DNA of 64,000 bases from Micromonospora rifamycinica (GCF_900090265.1 NZ_LT607752.1:4154001-4218000), one strand, 5' to 3'; shown: positions 25,136 to 33,892, counted from the stretch's first letter. Notes: a model not told the origin generated them from the sequence alone. Translations and numbers: made by a program.

Positions 25136-26458
25136 TCAGCGCAGCCAGACCGGGTCGGCCCCGGGCACCTCCAGCGGCGGCGGGTAGTCGAGCGTGCGAC
25201 GGACCTCGGCGGGCAGTCGCCACGGCTGGTGCACGGCCTTGCCGGCCACTGTCGCCAGCTCGGGCACCCAGCGCCGGACGTACCCGCCGTCGGGGTCGTA
25301 GCGTTCGGCCTGGCGTACCGGGTTGAGCCCCCGGTAGGGGCGGCTGTCGTTGCCGGTGCCGGCCACCCACTGCCAGTTGCCGGAGTTGTCGGGCACGTCG
25401 CCGTCGAGCAGCCAGCGGGAGAAGACCGCGAGGCCGGGCCGCCAGTCGAGGCCGAGCACCTTGGTCAGGTAGCCGGCGGTGATCAGCCGGGCCCGGTTGT
25501 GCATCCAGCCCTCGGCGTGCAGTTGCCGCATGCCGGCGTCCACGATCGGCATCCCGGTCCGGCCCTCGGTCCAGGCGTCCAGCGCCGCCGCGTCGGACCG
25601 CCAGTCCTCGGTGGCCCCCCGTCGGTACGCCTTCGCCGCGATCTCCGGGAAGGCGGCCGTGACCTGGTAGTAGAAGTCCCGCCAGCAGAGCTGCCGGACG
25701 AACGGGTGCCCCCGGTCGCCGGCCCGGTTCGCCACCGCCAGCGGGGACAGGCAGCCGAACCGCAGGTACGGGCTGAGCCGGGAGGTCTGGTCGCCGGCCA
25801 GGTCGTCGTGGATGTCGTCGTACCGCTGGAGGGTCGGCAACCACTGCGTGAGCCGGCGCTGCCCGACGGACTCGCCGCCCACCACGGCGGCCGGCGACTC
25901 GCCCTTCGGCAGCGCCGGCAGCCGGCCCACCGCGACCCCGTCGGGCAGGGTGACCCGTCGGGGCGCGGCCAGCTCCTCCCGCCACCGCGCCGCCGACCAG
26001 ACCCGGTGGTAGGGCGTGAACACCTTGTAGTGGTCGCCGCCGCCGGGCCGCAGCTCCCCCGGCTCGACGACGGTGACCCCGGGGAAGAGGCGCAGGAACA
26101 GCCGGTGCCGGTCACACTCGGCGCGCAGCCGGCGTTCCCGCCGGTGGGCGTGGCGACTGACGTCGGCGGAGAGGCCGATCCCCTCGGCGTCGACCTCGCG
26201 GGCCACCCGGATCGTCTCGGCCACCGGGTCGCCCCGGCGGATGACCAGGTCGCCGCCGAGCCCGCGCAGGGTGTCCCGCAGCTCGGCGAGGCTCTGGTGC
26301 AGGAACCGGGTGCGGTTGGCCGAGCGGTCGGCCAGCGCCGGGTCGAGGACGTACAGCGGCACCACCCGGTCGAAGGCGGCGCAGGCCGTCGCCAGCGCCG
26401 GGTGGTCGTGCACCCGCAGGTCGCGGGTGAACAACACCACCGCCGCACGGCCGCTCAC
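25136..26458 (-). CDS. phr: Deoxyribodipyrimidine photolyase (CPD class I)
   Basis: A 440-residue flavoprotein repairing UV pyrimidine dimers with blue light. The N-terminal antenna domain starts AAVVLFTRDLRVHDHPAL; the FAD-binding C-terminal half has TSRLSPYLRFGCLSP, FVRQLCWRDFYYQV, GMPIVDAGMRQLHAEGWMHNRARL and WQWVAGTGNDSRPYR, all photolyase signatures. The GTG at 26458 overlaps the phytoene synthase stop (GTGA), so both are co-transcribed. Pairing with carotenoid genes is a recurring light-response arrangement in actinobacteria. The antenna cofactor cannot be read. Confidence 0.93.
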   Translation of the reverse strand: MSGRAAVVLFTRDLRVHDHPALATACAAFDRVVPLYVLDPALADRSANRTRFLHQSLAELRDTLRGLGGDLVIRRGDPVAETIRVAREVDAEGIGLSADVSRHAHRRERRLRAECDRHRLFLRLFPGVTVVEPGELRPGGGDHYKVFTPYHRVWSAARWREELAAPRRVTLPDGVAVGRLPALPKGESPAAVVGGESVGQRRLTQWLPTLQRYDDIHDDLAGDQTSRLSPYLRFGCLSPLAVANRAGDRGHPFVRQLCWRDFYYQVTAAFPEIAAKAYRRGATEDWRSDAAALDAWTEGRTGMPIVDAGMRQLHAEGWMHNRARLITAGYLTKVLGLDWRPGLAVFSRWLLDGDVPDNSGNWQWVAGTGNDSRPYRGLNPVRQAERYDPDGGYVRRWVPELATVAGKAVHQPWRLPAEVRRTLDYPPPLEVPGADPVWLR

Positions 26459-27366
26459 GACACCGCCGGGCCGGGTACCACGACCGGGGTGCCGGTACGG
26501 GTCAGCAGCGCCCTCGCCGCCACCGACAGCCGTCGCCGCTGGGGCACCACGGCCCGCCGGGCGAACACGTCGTAGTCCTGGGCAGCCACCTCGTCGAGGA
26601 TGCCGCCGTAGAGGGCGTAGGCGGTCCGCATGCACGCCTGGGAGGCGGGGGCGAGCAGGGTGATGCCCGGCGCGGCGGCGGCGTAGTGGGCCTGGGCGCG
26701 GGTCACCTCGTACTCGATCAGGTCGCGGATCCGGTCGGTGCTGCGGCCGGCGTCCCGGGCGGCGCGCAGGTCCTCGACGGTGACGTTGAACTTGGCCAGG
26801 TCCTCGTCGGGCAGGTAGGTGCGGCCCCGGTCGAGGTCCTCGGCGACGTCCCGGATGAAGTTGGTGAGCTGGAAGGCGAACCCGAGCTGGCGGGCCGGTT
26901 CCCGGGCGGCGACCGGGTCGGAGCTGCCGAGGATGGGCAGCATCATGGTGCCGATGACCGCCGCCGAGCCCTCCATGTAGTCGAGCAGGTCGTCGTAGGT
27001 GGGGTAGGACATGACCGTCAGGTCCATCGCCATGCTGCGCAGGAACGACGCGAAGTCGGCCCGGTCCAGGTCGAACACGGCGATGGTGTGCAGCACCGCC
27101 GGCAGCAGCGGGTCGTCGACCGGCTCGCCGTGCAGGCCGGCGACGAAGCGGGAACCCCAGGAGTCCAGGCGGGCGGCGCGTTCGGCGGGCGGCAGCTCCT
27201 CGGTGCGGTCCACGATCTCGTCGGCGTAGCGGGTGAACCCGTAGAGGGCGTGCACGTGCCGCCGTTTCCATGCGGGGAGCAGCCGGGTGGCGAGATAGTA
27301 GGTGCGCCCGTGGTGTCGGTGCAGCTCCTGGCAGCGGGCATAGGCAGCGGTGAGATCGGTGTCCAC
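26455..27366 (-). CDS. crtB: Phytoene/squalene synthase (CrtB)
   Basis: A 303-residue prenyltransferase condensing two GGPP to phytoene. Both substrate-Mg binding motifs are visible: YADEIVD (DxxxD, near residue 50) and DVAEDLDRGRTYLP (near residue 170), with the SYPTYDDLLDYMEGSAAVIGTMMLPIL signature between. The GTG at 27366 follows a GGAGG site. It starts the minus-strand arm of the carotenoid locus, divergent from GGPP synthase across 65 bases, and is coupled to the photolyase gene. Confidence 0.93.
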   Translation of the reverse strand: MDTDLTAAYARCQELHRHHGRTYYLATRLLPAWKRRHVHALYGFTRYADEIVDRTEELPPAERAARLDSWGSRFVAGLHGEPVDDPLLPAVLHTIAVFDLDRADFASFLRSMAMDLTVMSYPTYDDLLDYMEGSAAVIGTMMLPILGSSDPVAAREPARQLGFAFQLTNFIRDVAEDLDRGRTYLPDEDLAKFNVTVEDLRAARDAGRSTDRIRDLIEYEVTRAQAHYAAAAPGITLLAPASQACMRTAYALYGGILDEVAAQDYDVFARRAVVPQRRRLSVAARALLTRTGTPVVVPGPAVS

Positions 27367-27382
27367 CGGACCTCCTCCGGAT

Positions 27383-27419
27383 TCGACGCAGCAATCGACG
27401 CAACTCGTAACCCTAGGGT
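27383..27419. promoter_or_regulatory. Divergent crtB/crtE control region
   Basis: Two direct TCGACGCA repeats (27383-27390 and 27395-27402) and a perfect 10-bp palindrome ACCCTAGGGT (27410-27419) lie in the 65-bp gap between the divergent carotenoid genes. They are candidate sites for the MerR-type regulator encoded at the end of the plus-strand operon. The role is inferred from position. Confidence 0.45.
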
Positions 27420-27431
27420 ACGCTCCCCCAC

Positions 27432-28586
27432 ATGGCCAACGACGCAGTTGCGGGTAATGCGCTCCGCGTCGCGCCGGCACAGCCGGAAGCGACGGACGAT
27501 CCGGTCCGCGGCGTACTGGCCGCTTTCGCCAGGGATCTGGTCCACAGCGTCGACGACACGCTGGCGGCGTTCCTCGCCCGCGAGGTCGAAGCGCTGACCG
27601 AGATCGACGCAGCGATGGGCGGTTTCGCCGCCACGGCCCGCGACGCCGTGCTGGCCGGCGGCAAGCGGGTCCGCCCCACCTTCGCGTACTGGGGCTGGCG
27701 CGGCGTGGTGGGCGGCGAGGAACCGCTGCCCCCGGTGCTCCCCGCGCTGGCCGCCCTGGAGCTGCTGCACACCTTCGCGCTGGTGCACGACGACGTGATG
27801 GACGCCTCCGACACCCGCCGCGGCCTGCCCACCGCGCACCGGGCCGCCGCCGCCCGGCACGTCACCGCCGGCCACCGCGGCGACCCGGGCCGGTTCGGCG
27901 AGTCGGTCGCGGTGCTCATCGGCGACCTCTGCCTGGTCTGGGCCGACCGGCTGCTCGCCCACGCCGGCGTGCCGCCGGCCCGGCTGCTCGAGGTGCGGCG
28001 CTGCTACGACCAGATGCGCGTCGAGACGATCGCCGGGCAGTACCTCGACGTGCTCGGCGAGAACGACGCGACGAACTGGTCGGTGGACCGGGCGCTGCGG
28101 GTGGCCCGCTACAAGACGGCCAGCTACACCGTCCAGCGTCCGCTGCTCTTCGGTGCCAGCCTGGCCGGCACCGACGCCGACGCGCCGCTGATCGCCGCCT
28201 ACACCCGCTACGGGCTGGCCGTCGGTGAGGCGTTCCAGCTCCGCGACGACCTGCTCGGCGTCTACGGCGACCCGGCGACCACCGGCAAGCCGGCCGGCGA
28301 CGACCTGCGTACCGGCAAGCCGACCGCGCTGCTGATGCTCGCCCGCCAGCTCGCCACCGGCGGCCAGCGGCGGGCGCTGGAGCGGGCCGGCAGCGCGACC
28401 GGCGTGCGGGAGCTGGCCCGGCTGGCCGACCTCGTCGCCGACACCGGGGCGGTCGCCCGGGTGGAGAGCATGATCTCCGACCGGGTCACCGACGCGCTGG
28501 CCGCGCTGGAGACCGCGTCGATCGACGAGACCGCGCGCACCGCGCTGACCGGTCTCGCCACCGCCGCCACCACGCGGCGGGCATGA
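27432..28586 (+). CDS. crtE: Polyprenyl diphosphate synthase (GGPP synthase, CrtE)
   Basis: A 384-residue trans-isoprenyl diphosphate synthase making the C20 precursor for phytoene. GGKRVRP binds IPP, the first Asp-rich motif is LVHDDVMD (near residue 120) and the second is FQLRDDLLGVYGD (near residue 280). Length and locus fit CrtE. First gene of the plus-strand carotenoid operon (crtE-crtI-idi-merR). Confidence 0.92.
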   Translation: MANDAVAGNALRVAPAQPEATDDPVRGVLAAFARDLVHSVDDTLAAFLAREVEALTEIDAAMGGFAATARDAVLAGGKRVRPTFAYWGWRGVVGGEEPLPPVLPALAALELLHTFALVHDDVMDASDTRRGLPTAHRAAAARHVTAGHRGDPGRFGESVAVLIGDLCLVWADRLLAHAGVPPARLLEVRRCYDQMRVETIAGQYLDVLGENDATNWSVDRALRVARYKTASYTVQRPLLFGASLAGTDADAPLIAAYTRYGLAVGEAFQLRDDLLGVYGDPATTGKPAGDDLRTGKPTALLMLARQLATGGQRRALERAGSATGVRELARLADLVADTGAVARVESMISDRVTDALAALETASIDETARTALTGLATAATTRRA

Positions 28587-28614
28587 TGGGCAACTCTGCG
28601 AAGGAGGTGGTCGC

Positions 28615-30096
28615 GTGCGGACCGTGACGGGACGTACGGACCGGGTCGTGGTCGTGGGCGCGGGCCTGGGTGGGCTGGCGTGCGCGCTGCACCTGGCCGG
28701 CAGCGGGCGGCAGGTCACCGTGCTGGAACGCGAACCGGTGCCGGGCGGCCGGGCCGGACGGCTCAGCGTCGACGGATACGAGTTCGACACCGGCCCCACC
28801 GTGCTCACCATGCCCGACCTGATCGCCGAGGCGCTCGGCGCGGTCGGCGAGGAGCTGCACGACTGGCTCGACCTGACCCCGCTGGACCCCGCCTACCGGG
28901 CCTACTACCCGGACGGCTCCAGCCTGGACGTGATCACCGACACCACCCGGATGGCGGCCGAGATCTCCCGGGTCTGCGGCCCCCGCGAGGCCGACGGCTA
29001 CCTGCGGTTCGTCGACTACGCCCGCAACCTGTGGAACTGGGAGCGGGCCGACTTCATCGACCGCAACCTGGACGCCCCGACCGACCTGCTCACCGGCAAC
29101 CTGCTGAAGTTGCTGGCCAACGGGGCGTTCCGCCGCCTCCAGACCAAGATCAACCAGTTCTTCTCCGACCCCCGTACCCAGCGGATCTTCTCCTTCCAGG
29201 CGATGTACGCCGGGCTCGCGCCGCACGACGCGCTGGCCATCTACAGCGTCATCGCGTACCTCGACTCGGTGGCCGGGGTGTACTTCCCGCGCGGCGGCAT
29301 CCACGCGGTCTCCAAGGGGATGGCCGGCGCGGCCGAGAAGCACGGCGTGCAGATCCGCTACGGCACCACTGTCGCCCGGGTCCAGACCGCCAACGGCCGG
29401 GCCACCGGCGTGGTCACCACCGACGGCGAACTGGTCCCGGCCGACGTCGTGGTGCTCAACCCGGACCTGCCGGTCGCCTACCGCGACCTGCTGCCCGAGG
29501 GCCGGCGGCGGAAGCTGACCTACTCCCCGTCCTGCGTGGTCCTGCACGTCGGATCGACGCAGGGGTATGGGAAGATCGCTCACCACAACATCCATTTCGG
29601 ACGGTCGTGGAAGGGCACCTTCGACGAGGTGATCGGGCGCGGCGAGCTGATGACCGACCCGTCGCTGCTGGTCACCAACCCGAGCCGGACCGACCCGTCG
29701 GTCGCCCCGGCCGGACGGCACACCTACTACGTGCTGGCCCCGGTGCCCAACCTCGACCGCGCCCCGTTCGACTGGCGGGGCGACCTGAGCCGACGCTACG
29801 CCGACCAGCTCGTCGCCACCCTGGAGGAGCGCGGGTACGTCGGCTTCGGTGCCGGTATCGAGGTGTTGCGTACGATCACCCCCGCCGAATGGGAGGAACA
29901 GGGCATGGCCGCCGGTACGCCCTTCGCCGCCGCACACAGCCTCTTCCAGACCGGGCCGTTCCGCCCGTCCAACCTGCACCGCAGCCTGCCCAACGTGGTC
30001 TTCACCGGCTCGGGCACCCAGCCCGGTGTGGGCGTGCCGATGGTGCTGATCTCCGGCAAGCTCGCCGCCAACCGCATCACCGGCGCGGGTCGGTGA
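28615..30096 (+). CDS. crtI: Phytoene desaturase (CrtI)
   Basis: A 493-residue FAD-dependent desaturase. The N-terminal dinucleotide motif VVVVGAGLGGLACALHLAGSG, then VLEREPVPGGRAGRL and YEFDTGPTVLTMPDL are diagnostic, and the C-terminal signature FTGSGTQPGVGVPMVLISGKLAA is complete. It converts phytoene to neurosporene or lycopene at the membrane. GTG start behind GAAGGAGG, 28 bases after crtE. No cyclase gene follows in this window. Confidence 0.93.
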   Translation: MRTVTGRTDRVVVVGAGLGGLACALHLAGSGRQVTVLEREPVPGGRAGRLSVDGYEFDTGPTVLTMPDLIAEALGAVGEELHDWLDLTPLDPAYRAYYPDGSSLDVITDTTRMAAEISRVCGPREADGYLRFVDYARNLWNWERADFIDRNLDAPTDLLTGNLLKLLANGAFRRLQTKINQFFSDPRTQRIFSFQAMYAGLAPHDALAIYSVIAYLDSVAGVYFPRGGIHAVSKGMAGAAEKHGVQIRYGTTVARVQTANGRATGVVTTDGELVPADVVVLNPDLPVAYRDLLPEGRRRKLTYSPSCVVLHVGSTQGYGKIAHHNIHFGRSWKGTFDEVIGRGELMTDPSLLVTNPSRTDPSVAPAGRHTYYVLAPVPNLDRAPFDWRGDLSRRYADQLVATLEERGYVGFGAGIEVLRTITPAEWEEQGMAAGTPFAAAHSLFQTGPFRPSNLHRSLPNVVFTGSGTQPGVGVPMVLISGKLAANRITGAGR

Positions 30097-30100
30097 CCGC

Positions 30101-30754
30101 GTGAAGTCCCGGGAGAGTCACCTCGTCGAACTCGTCGACGACAACGGTCGGGCACTCGGCGAGGCCACCGTCTCCGCCGCCCACCAGGCACCCGGACGGC
30201 TGCACCGGGCCTTCTCGGTGCTGCTGGTCGACCCGGACGGCCGGGTGCTCCTGCAACGACGGGCCGAGGTCAAGACCCGGTTCCCGCTGCGCTGGGCCAA
30301 CTCCTGCTGCGGGCACCCGCTGCCGGCCGAGCCGCTGCCCGAGGCGGCCAACCGGCGGCTCGCCGAGGAGCTGGGCGCCGGGCCGGTGTCGCTGACCGAG
30401 GTCGGGGTCTACCTATACTACGCCGAGGACCCGGCCACCGGTCGGGTCGAGTTCGAGTACGACCACGTGCTGCGCGCCGACGTGCCGGCCGACCTCACCC
30501 TGGCGCCGGACCAGGACGAGGTGGCCGAGCTGCGCTGGGTCGACCCGACCCGGTTGATGGCCGAGATCGACGCCGACCCGCGCACGTACGCGCCCTGGCT
30601 CGGCGGGGTGGTGAGCCGGCTGCTCCGCCCGACCCCGCCCGCCGGCCCCGCCGTGGCCGTCGGCTCCGACGTCGCTGCCGGTGACACCGCCGGGTCCACC
30701 ACCCCGTCCGGCCGCCGGGTGGGCGACGCGTCGGAGCGGTCGGGTGGCCGATGA
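30101..30754 (+). CDS. idi: Isopentenyl-diphosphate isomerase, type I
   Basis: A 217-residue Nudix-fold isomerase interconverting IPP and DMAPP. Catalytic Cys lies in NSCCGHP (near residue 68) and catalytic Glu in VEFEYDHVL (near residue 115); the Nudix-like EAANRRLAEELG helix is present. The core is about 180 residues; the last 40 are low complexity. GTG start four bases after the crtI stop. It supplies DMAPP for the pathway and overlaps the regulator gene downstream. Confidence 0.92.
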   Translation: MKSRESHLVELVDDNGRALGEATVSAAHQAPGRLHRAFSVLLVDPDGRVLLQRRAEVKTRFPLRWANSCCGHPLPAEPLPEAANRRLAEELGAGPVSLTEVGVYLYYAEDPATGRVEFEYDHVLRADVPADLTLAPDQDEVAELRWVDPTRLMAEIDADPRTYAPWLGGVVSRLLRPTPPAGPAVAVGSDVAAGDTAGSTTPSGRRVGDASERSGGR

Positions 30755-31688
30755 GCCGCTGAGCGCGGGGGCCGTGGCACGCCGGCTGGGTGTGGCGGTC
30801 ACCACGCTGCGCACCTGGCACCAGCGCTACGGCCTCGGCCCCAGCCAGCACGTCCCCGGCCACCACCGGCGGTACACCCCGGCCGACCTGGCCCGGCTGG
30901 AGATCATGCGGAAGCTCACCGCCGAGGGGATCACGCCGGCGGAGGCGGCCCGCTGGGCGAAACAGAGCCCCGCCCCCGGTGCCGCGTTGCAGCTGCGCGC
31001 CGGGAGCGCCCGGGACGGCGGCGGGCAGACCATCCCGGTCGGCCGGGCCGGGCCGGTGGCCCGGGGGCTGGCCCGGGCCGCGATGCGGCTGGACGCGGCG
31101 GCGATCGGGGACACCATCTCGCACGCGCTGGCCACCGACGGGGTCGTCGCGACCTGGGACGGGCTGCTCCGGCCGGTGCTGGCCGGCATCGGTGAGCGGC
31201 ACGTCGCCACCGCCGGCCTGATCGACGTGGAACACCTGGTGTCCCGGTGCGTCTCCGAAGCGTTCGCCGCCGTCGCCCGGTCGGGCCGGGCCACCGGCCC
31301 GGCCCGCATCCTGCTCTCCTGCGCCGACGAGGAGCAGCACACCCTGCCCCTGGAGGCGCTGGCCGCGGCGCTGGCCGAGGCCGGCGTGGCCTACCGGATG
31401 CTCGGCGCCCGGGTACCGGTGGCGGCGCTGGTCGAGGCGGTCAACCGGACCGGGCCGGCGGCCGTGGTGGTCTGGTCGCACACCCGCCCCACCGCCGACC
31501 CCGGGCAGCTCTCCGCCCTGCTCGCGGTGCCCCGCCGCCCGCTGCTGGTGCTCGCCGCCGGGCCGGGGTGGCGGGCCGACACGCTGCCCGCCGGAGTGGT
31601 CCGCCCGGTCGACCTGGCCGAGGCCGTCTCGCTCGCGCTGGCCGTCCGGGATTCGTTGGACCAGTCGACCGGGAGCGACCGGGCCTGA
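30744..31688 (+). CDS. MerR-family regulator with cobalamin-binding-like domain (LitR/CarH-like)
   Basis: A 314-residue regulator. The N-terminal MerR helix-turn-helix is LSAGAVARRLGVAVTTLRTWHQRYG with GHHRRYTPADLARL; then a helical bundle and a B12-binding-like Rossmann domain (ILLSCADEEQHTLPLEALAAAL). LitR/CarH proteins use adenosylcobalamin to repress carotenoid genes in the dark. The Wx9EH motif has His for Trp (ERHVATAGLIDVEH), and the His in EQHTLP lacks the usual following Gly, so light sensing may be altered. The GTG overlaps the idi end by 11 bases. Confidence 0.85.
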   Translation: MADEPLSAGAVARRLGVAVTTLRTWHQRYGLGPSQHVPGHHRRYTPADLARLEIMRKLTAEGITPAEAARWAKQSPAPGAALQLRAGSARDGGGQTIPVGRAGPVARGLARAAMRLDAAAIGDTISHALATDGVVATWDGLLRPVLAGIGERHVATAGLIDVEHLVSRCVSEAFAAVARSGRATGPARILLSCADEEQHTLPLEALAAALAEAGVAYRMLGARVPVAALVEAVNRTGPAAVVVWSHTRPTADPGQLSALLAVPRRPLLVLAAGPGWRADTLPAGVVRPVDLAEAVSLALAVRDSLDQSTGSDRA

Positions 31689-31751
31689 CATATTTCGCTT
31701 TCGTGAACTACCGTCGGGGCCGTCCGCGTACCCCCATCTCCCGGAGTGACG

Positions 31752-32540
31752 ATGCGTTCACGCCCCGTCCTGGCGGTTGCCCTGGGCCTGCTCCTGCTGA
31801 TCGCCGGCTGCGGAGACCAGCCCCGGCATGTCCGGCCGGCTGCCGCGCCCGCGCCGAGCACCCCCGCGCCGGAGCCGACCCAGACCCCCGCCCCGACGCC
31901 GCCACCCACCAGCAAGCCGAAGCCCCGGCTGCGACCGAAGCCGAAGGTGCTCCCGGCCGGCCTGCGCAAGGCGACCGGGGTACGCGCGGTGGCGCTCACC
32001 TTCGACGACGGACCCGACCCGACCTGGACCCCGAAGGTGCTCAACCAGCTCCGGGCGGCCAAGGTGAAGGCGACGTTCTGCGTGGTCGGCACCCAGGTCC
32101 GCAAGCACCCCGAGCTGGTGGCCCGGATCGTCCGGGAGGGGCACCAGCTCTGCAACCACAGCTGGCGGCACGACGTCGACCTGGGCCGCCGGCCGGTCGC
32201 CGACATCCGGGCCGACCTGGTCCGCACCAACCAGGCCATCACCAAGGCCGTCCCGGGGGCGAAGGTGCCGTTCTACCGTCAGCCCGGCGGCCGGTGGACG
32301 CCGGAGGTGGTGCAGGTGGCCAAGGAACTCGGCATGCGGTCGCTGCACTGGACCGTCGACCCCCAGGACTGGGCCAAGCCCGCGGCGGGGGTCATCACCG
32401 GCCGGGTCGAGCACGCCGCCCGCCCCGGCGCGGTGGTGCTGATGCACGACGGAGGCGGTGACCGGAGCCGTACGCTCGGTGCCGTACCGCACGTCATCGG
32501 CGACCTGAAGCGCCGGTTCGGCATCGCGCCACCTCGCTGA
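31752..32540 (+). CDS. Polysaccharide deacetylase lipoprotein (NodB domain)
   Basis: A 262-residue secreted or lipid-anchored CE4 deacetylase. The signal ends in LIAGC (lipobox), followed by a Pro/Thr/Lys linker of about 50 residues and a NodB domain with all motifs: TFDDGPD (Asp-Asp), NHSWRHD (metal His pair), RQPGGRW, WTVDPQDW and LMHDGGG. It probably deacetylates peptidoglycan or chitin-like glycans at the cell surface. GGAG five bases before the ATG; GTG at 31746 is less likely. Confidence 0.9.
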   Translation: MRSRPVLAVALGLLLLIAGCGDQPRHVRPAAAPAPSTPAPEPTQTPAPTPPPTSKPKPRLRPKPKVLPAGLRKATGVRAVALTFDDGPDPTWTPKVLNQLRAAKVKATFCVVGTQVRKHPELVARIVREGHQLCNHSWRHDVDLGRRPVADIRADLVRTNQAITKAVPGAKVPFYRQPGGRWTPEVVQVAKELGMRSLHWTVDPQDWAKPAAGVITGRVEHAARPGAVVLMHDGGGDRSRTLGAVPHVIGDLKRRFGIAPPR

Positions 32541-32683
32541 GCTGCCACTTTGCCCGACAGCTCCCGGACGGGCACACCGGTTTGGCCGACTGGCAGGAGA
32601 TGACATATGCTTCTCATGCCTCCGGCGGGGCCGGATGGGAGCAAGTCCGCTTGAAGTTGCGAGTGTGCAATGATGGCGGGGCC

Positions 32684-32756
32684 GCCCTCATCGTCTAGCG
32701 GCCCAGGACGCCGCCCTTTCAAGGCGGTAGCACGGGTTCGAATCCCGTTGGGGGCA
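32684..32756 (+). tRNA. tRNA-Glu (TTC anticodon)
   Basis: A full cloverleaf: acceptor arms GCCCTCA and TGGGGGC (one G-U pair), anticodon stem CCGCC/GGCGG with loop CTTTCAA (anticodon TTC at 32718-32720), and T arm ACGGG-TTCGAAT-CCCGT. The 3' CCA is not encoded. Confidence 0.96.
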
Positions 32757-32788
32757 CGATCCGGCCCGGCCGGAGGCAAGATCAGCAA

Positions 32789-32865
32789 GGTCCTGTGGAG
32801 CAGTTGGAGTGCTCGCCGCCCTGTCAAGGCGGAGGTCGCGGGTTCAAGTCCCGTCAGGACCGCCA
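32789..32865 (+). tRNA. tRNA-Asp (GTC anticodon)
   Basis: Acceptor arms GGTCCTG and CAGGACC pair perfectly. The anticodon loop CTGTCAA in a CCGCC/GGCGG stem gives GTC, and the T arm is CGGGTTCAAGTCCCG. The discriminator G is followed by an encoded CCA (32863-32865). Confidence 0.96.
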
Positions 32866-32966
32866 GCGCCGACGCCGCGTGCACATTGCGCGGCGTTCTG
32901 CGTATCGGGACGAACGACCCCACCGGCGGAGACCCCGCCCTCCGGGTAACATGTCCCGAAGTACCA

Positions 32967-33040
32967 GGCCAGGTAGCTCAGTTGGTACGAGCGTCCGACT
33001 GAAAATCGGAAGGTCGGCGGTTCGACCCCGCCCCTGGCCA
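32967..33040 (+). tRNA. tRNA-Phe (GAA anticodon)
   Basis: Acceptor arms GGCCAGG and CCTGGCC pair perfectly. The anticodon stem TCCGA/TCGGA with loop CTGAAAA gives GAA at 33001-33003, and the T arm is GGCGGTTCGACCCCGCC. The 3' CCA is not encoded. Confidence 0.96.
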
Positions 33041-33066
33041 CATAGCCTTTCGCCGGGCTACAGAGG

Positions 33067-33094
33067 TCCCCACCAGCGGAAACGCAGGTGGGGA
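33067..33094 (+). terminator. Hairpin with GAAA tetraloop after tRNA-Phe
   Basis: An 8-bp stem TCCCCACC/GGTGGGGA, an A-A mismatch, then 3 bp closed by a GAAA loop, 27 bases after the tRNA. It is followed by a weak T-containing run (tcttgctgt). Likely terminates the tRNA transcript. Confidence 0.7.
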
Positions 33095-33291
33095 TCTTGC
33101 TGTGTACCGGCCCCCGGGCACCGTCGACCCGTCGCGCGGGCGTCGCCTCACCCCCGACAGCACCCCCACACCTCGATGACCAGCGATATCCCGCCCGGCC
33201 CTCGGCGCAGCTACGGGGTACTGCCCACCGTCCGGGAGGAGCAGGTACACGAGGCTGCACAGCGCTTCGTCAGCCGGTATGGTCCGGGCCT

Positions 33292-33816
33292 ATGGGACAG
33301 GAGAACGTGAATCCGGAGGACGTCCACCAGGACGTCGACCGGTACTCGCTGCGCTCCGTCCTCCTCGTCCCCGCCACCGCGGAGCAGGCCTTCGCGGTGT
33401 TCACCGGCTCGCTGGCCGACTGGTGGGTACGCGAGTACACCTGGTCCGGGCCGGCGGCCCTGGCCGAGCTGGGGATGGAGCCCCGGGCCGGCGGCATGCT
33501 CTACGAGATCGGCCCGTACGGCTTCCGGGGCGACTGGGGCCGGGTGCTCACCTGGGATCCCCCGCGCCGGCTCGTCTTCACCTGGCAGCTCGGCCCCGAC
33601 CGCCTCCCGGTGCCCGACCCGGCCCGCGCCAGCGAGGTGGAGGTGCTGTTCCTGCCGGACGATTCGGGGCAGACCCGCATCGAGCTGGAGCACCGGCACT
33701 TCGACCGGCACGGGGAGGCCGCCGAGGGCTACCGCGCCGCGTTGACCGCCGGCTGGCACGAGCTGCTCGGCCGCTATCTCGCCACGCTCACCCGCACCGC
33801 CCCCGACCCCCGCTGA
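33292..33816 (+). CDS. SRPBCC (AHSA1-like) domain protein
   Basis: A 174-residue soluble protein of the START/Bet v1-like SRPBCC fold. SVLLVPATAEQAFAVFTGSLADWW opens the fold; GMLYEIGPYGFRGDWGRVLTWDPPRRLVFTWQL and the terminal GWHELLGRYLATL helix match the AHSA1-type family. Ligand and partner are unknown. The ATG at 33292 starts the conserved part. Monocistronic between tRNA-Phe and a convergent gene. Confidence 0.82.
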   Translation: MGQENVNPEDVHQDVDRYSLRSVLLVPATAEQAFAVFTGSLADWWVREYTWSGPAALAELGMEPRAGGMLYEIGPYGFRGDWGRVLTWDPPRRLVFTWQLGPDRLPVPDPARASEVEVLFLPDDSGQTRIELEHRHFDRHGEAAEGYRAALTAGWHELLGRYLATLTRTAPDPR

Positions 33817-33842
33817 CCCGCCCGGGGGCGGACGTCCGGCCG

Positions 33843-33892
33843 GCCGCCGCTCACCGGGCCGGGCCGAGCCGCCGCTCACCGGGCCGGGCCGG
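33843..33892. repeat. 25-bp direct duplication at convergent gene ends
   Basis: Two near-identical 25-bp units (33843-33867 and 33868-33892, one difference at the end) lie between the SRPBCC gene and the DUF2786 gene. The second unit includes the DUF2786 stop codon. Confidence 0.8.

Noticed and set aside
32684..33040. The three-tRNA cluster as an integration (att) site of a mobile element
   Set aside because: There is no integrase, no repeat of a tRNA 3' end, and the genes on both sides look native.
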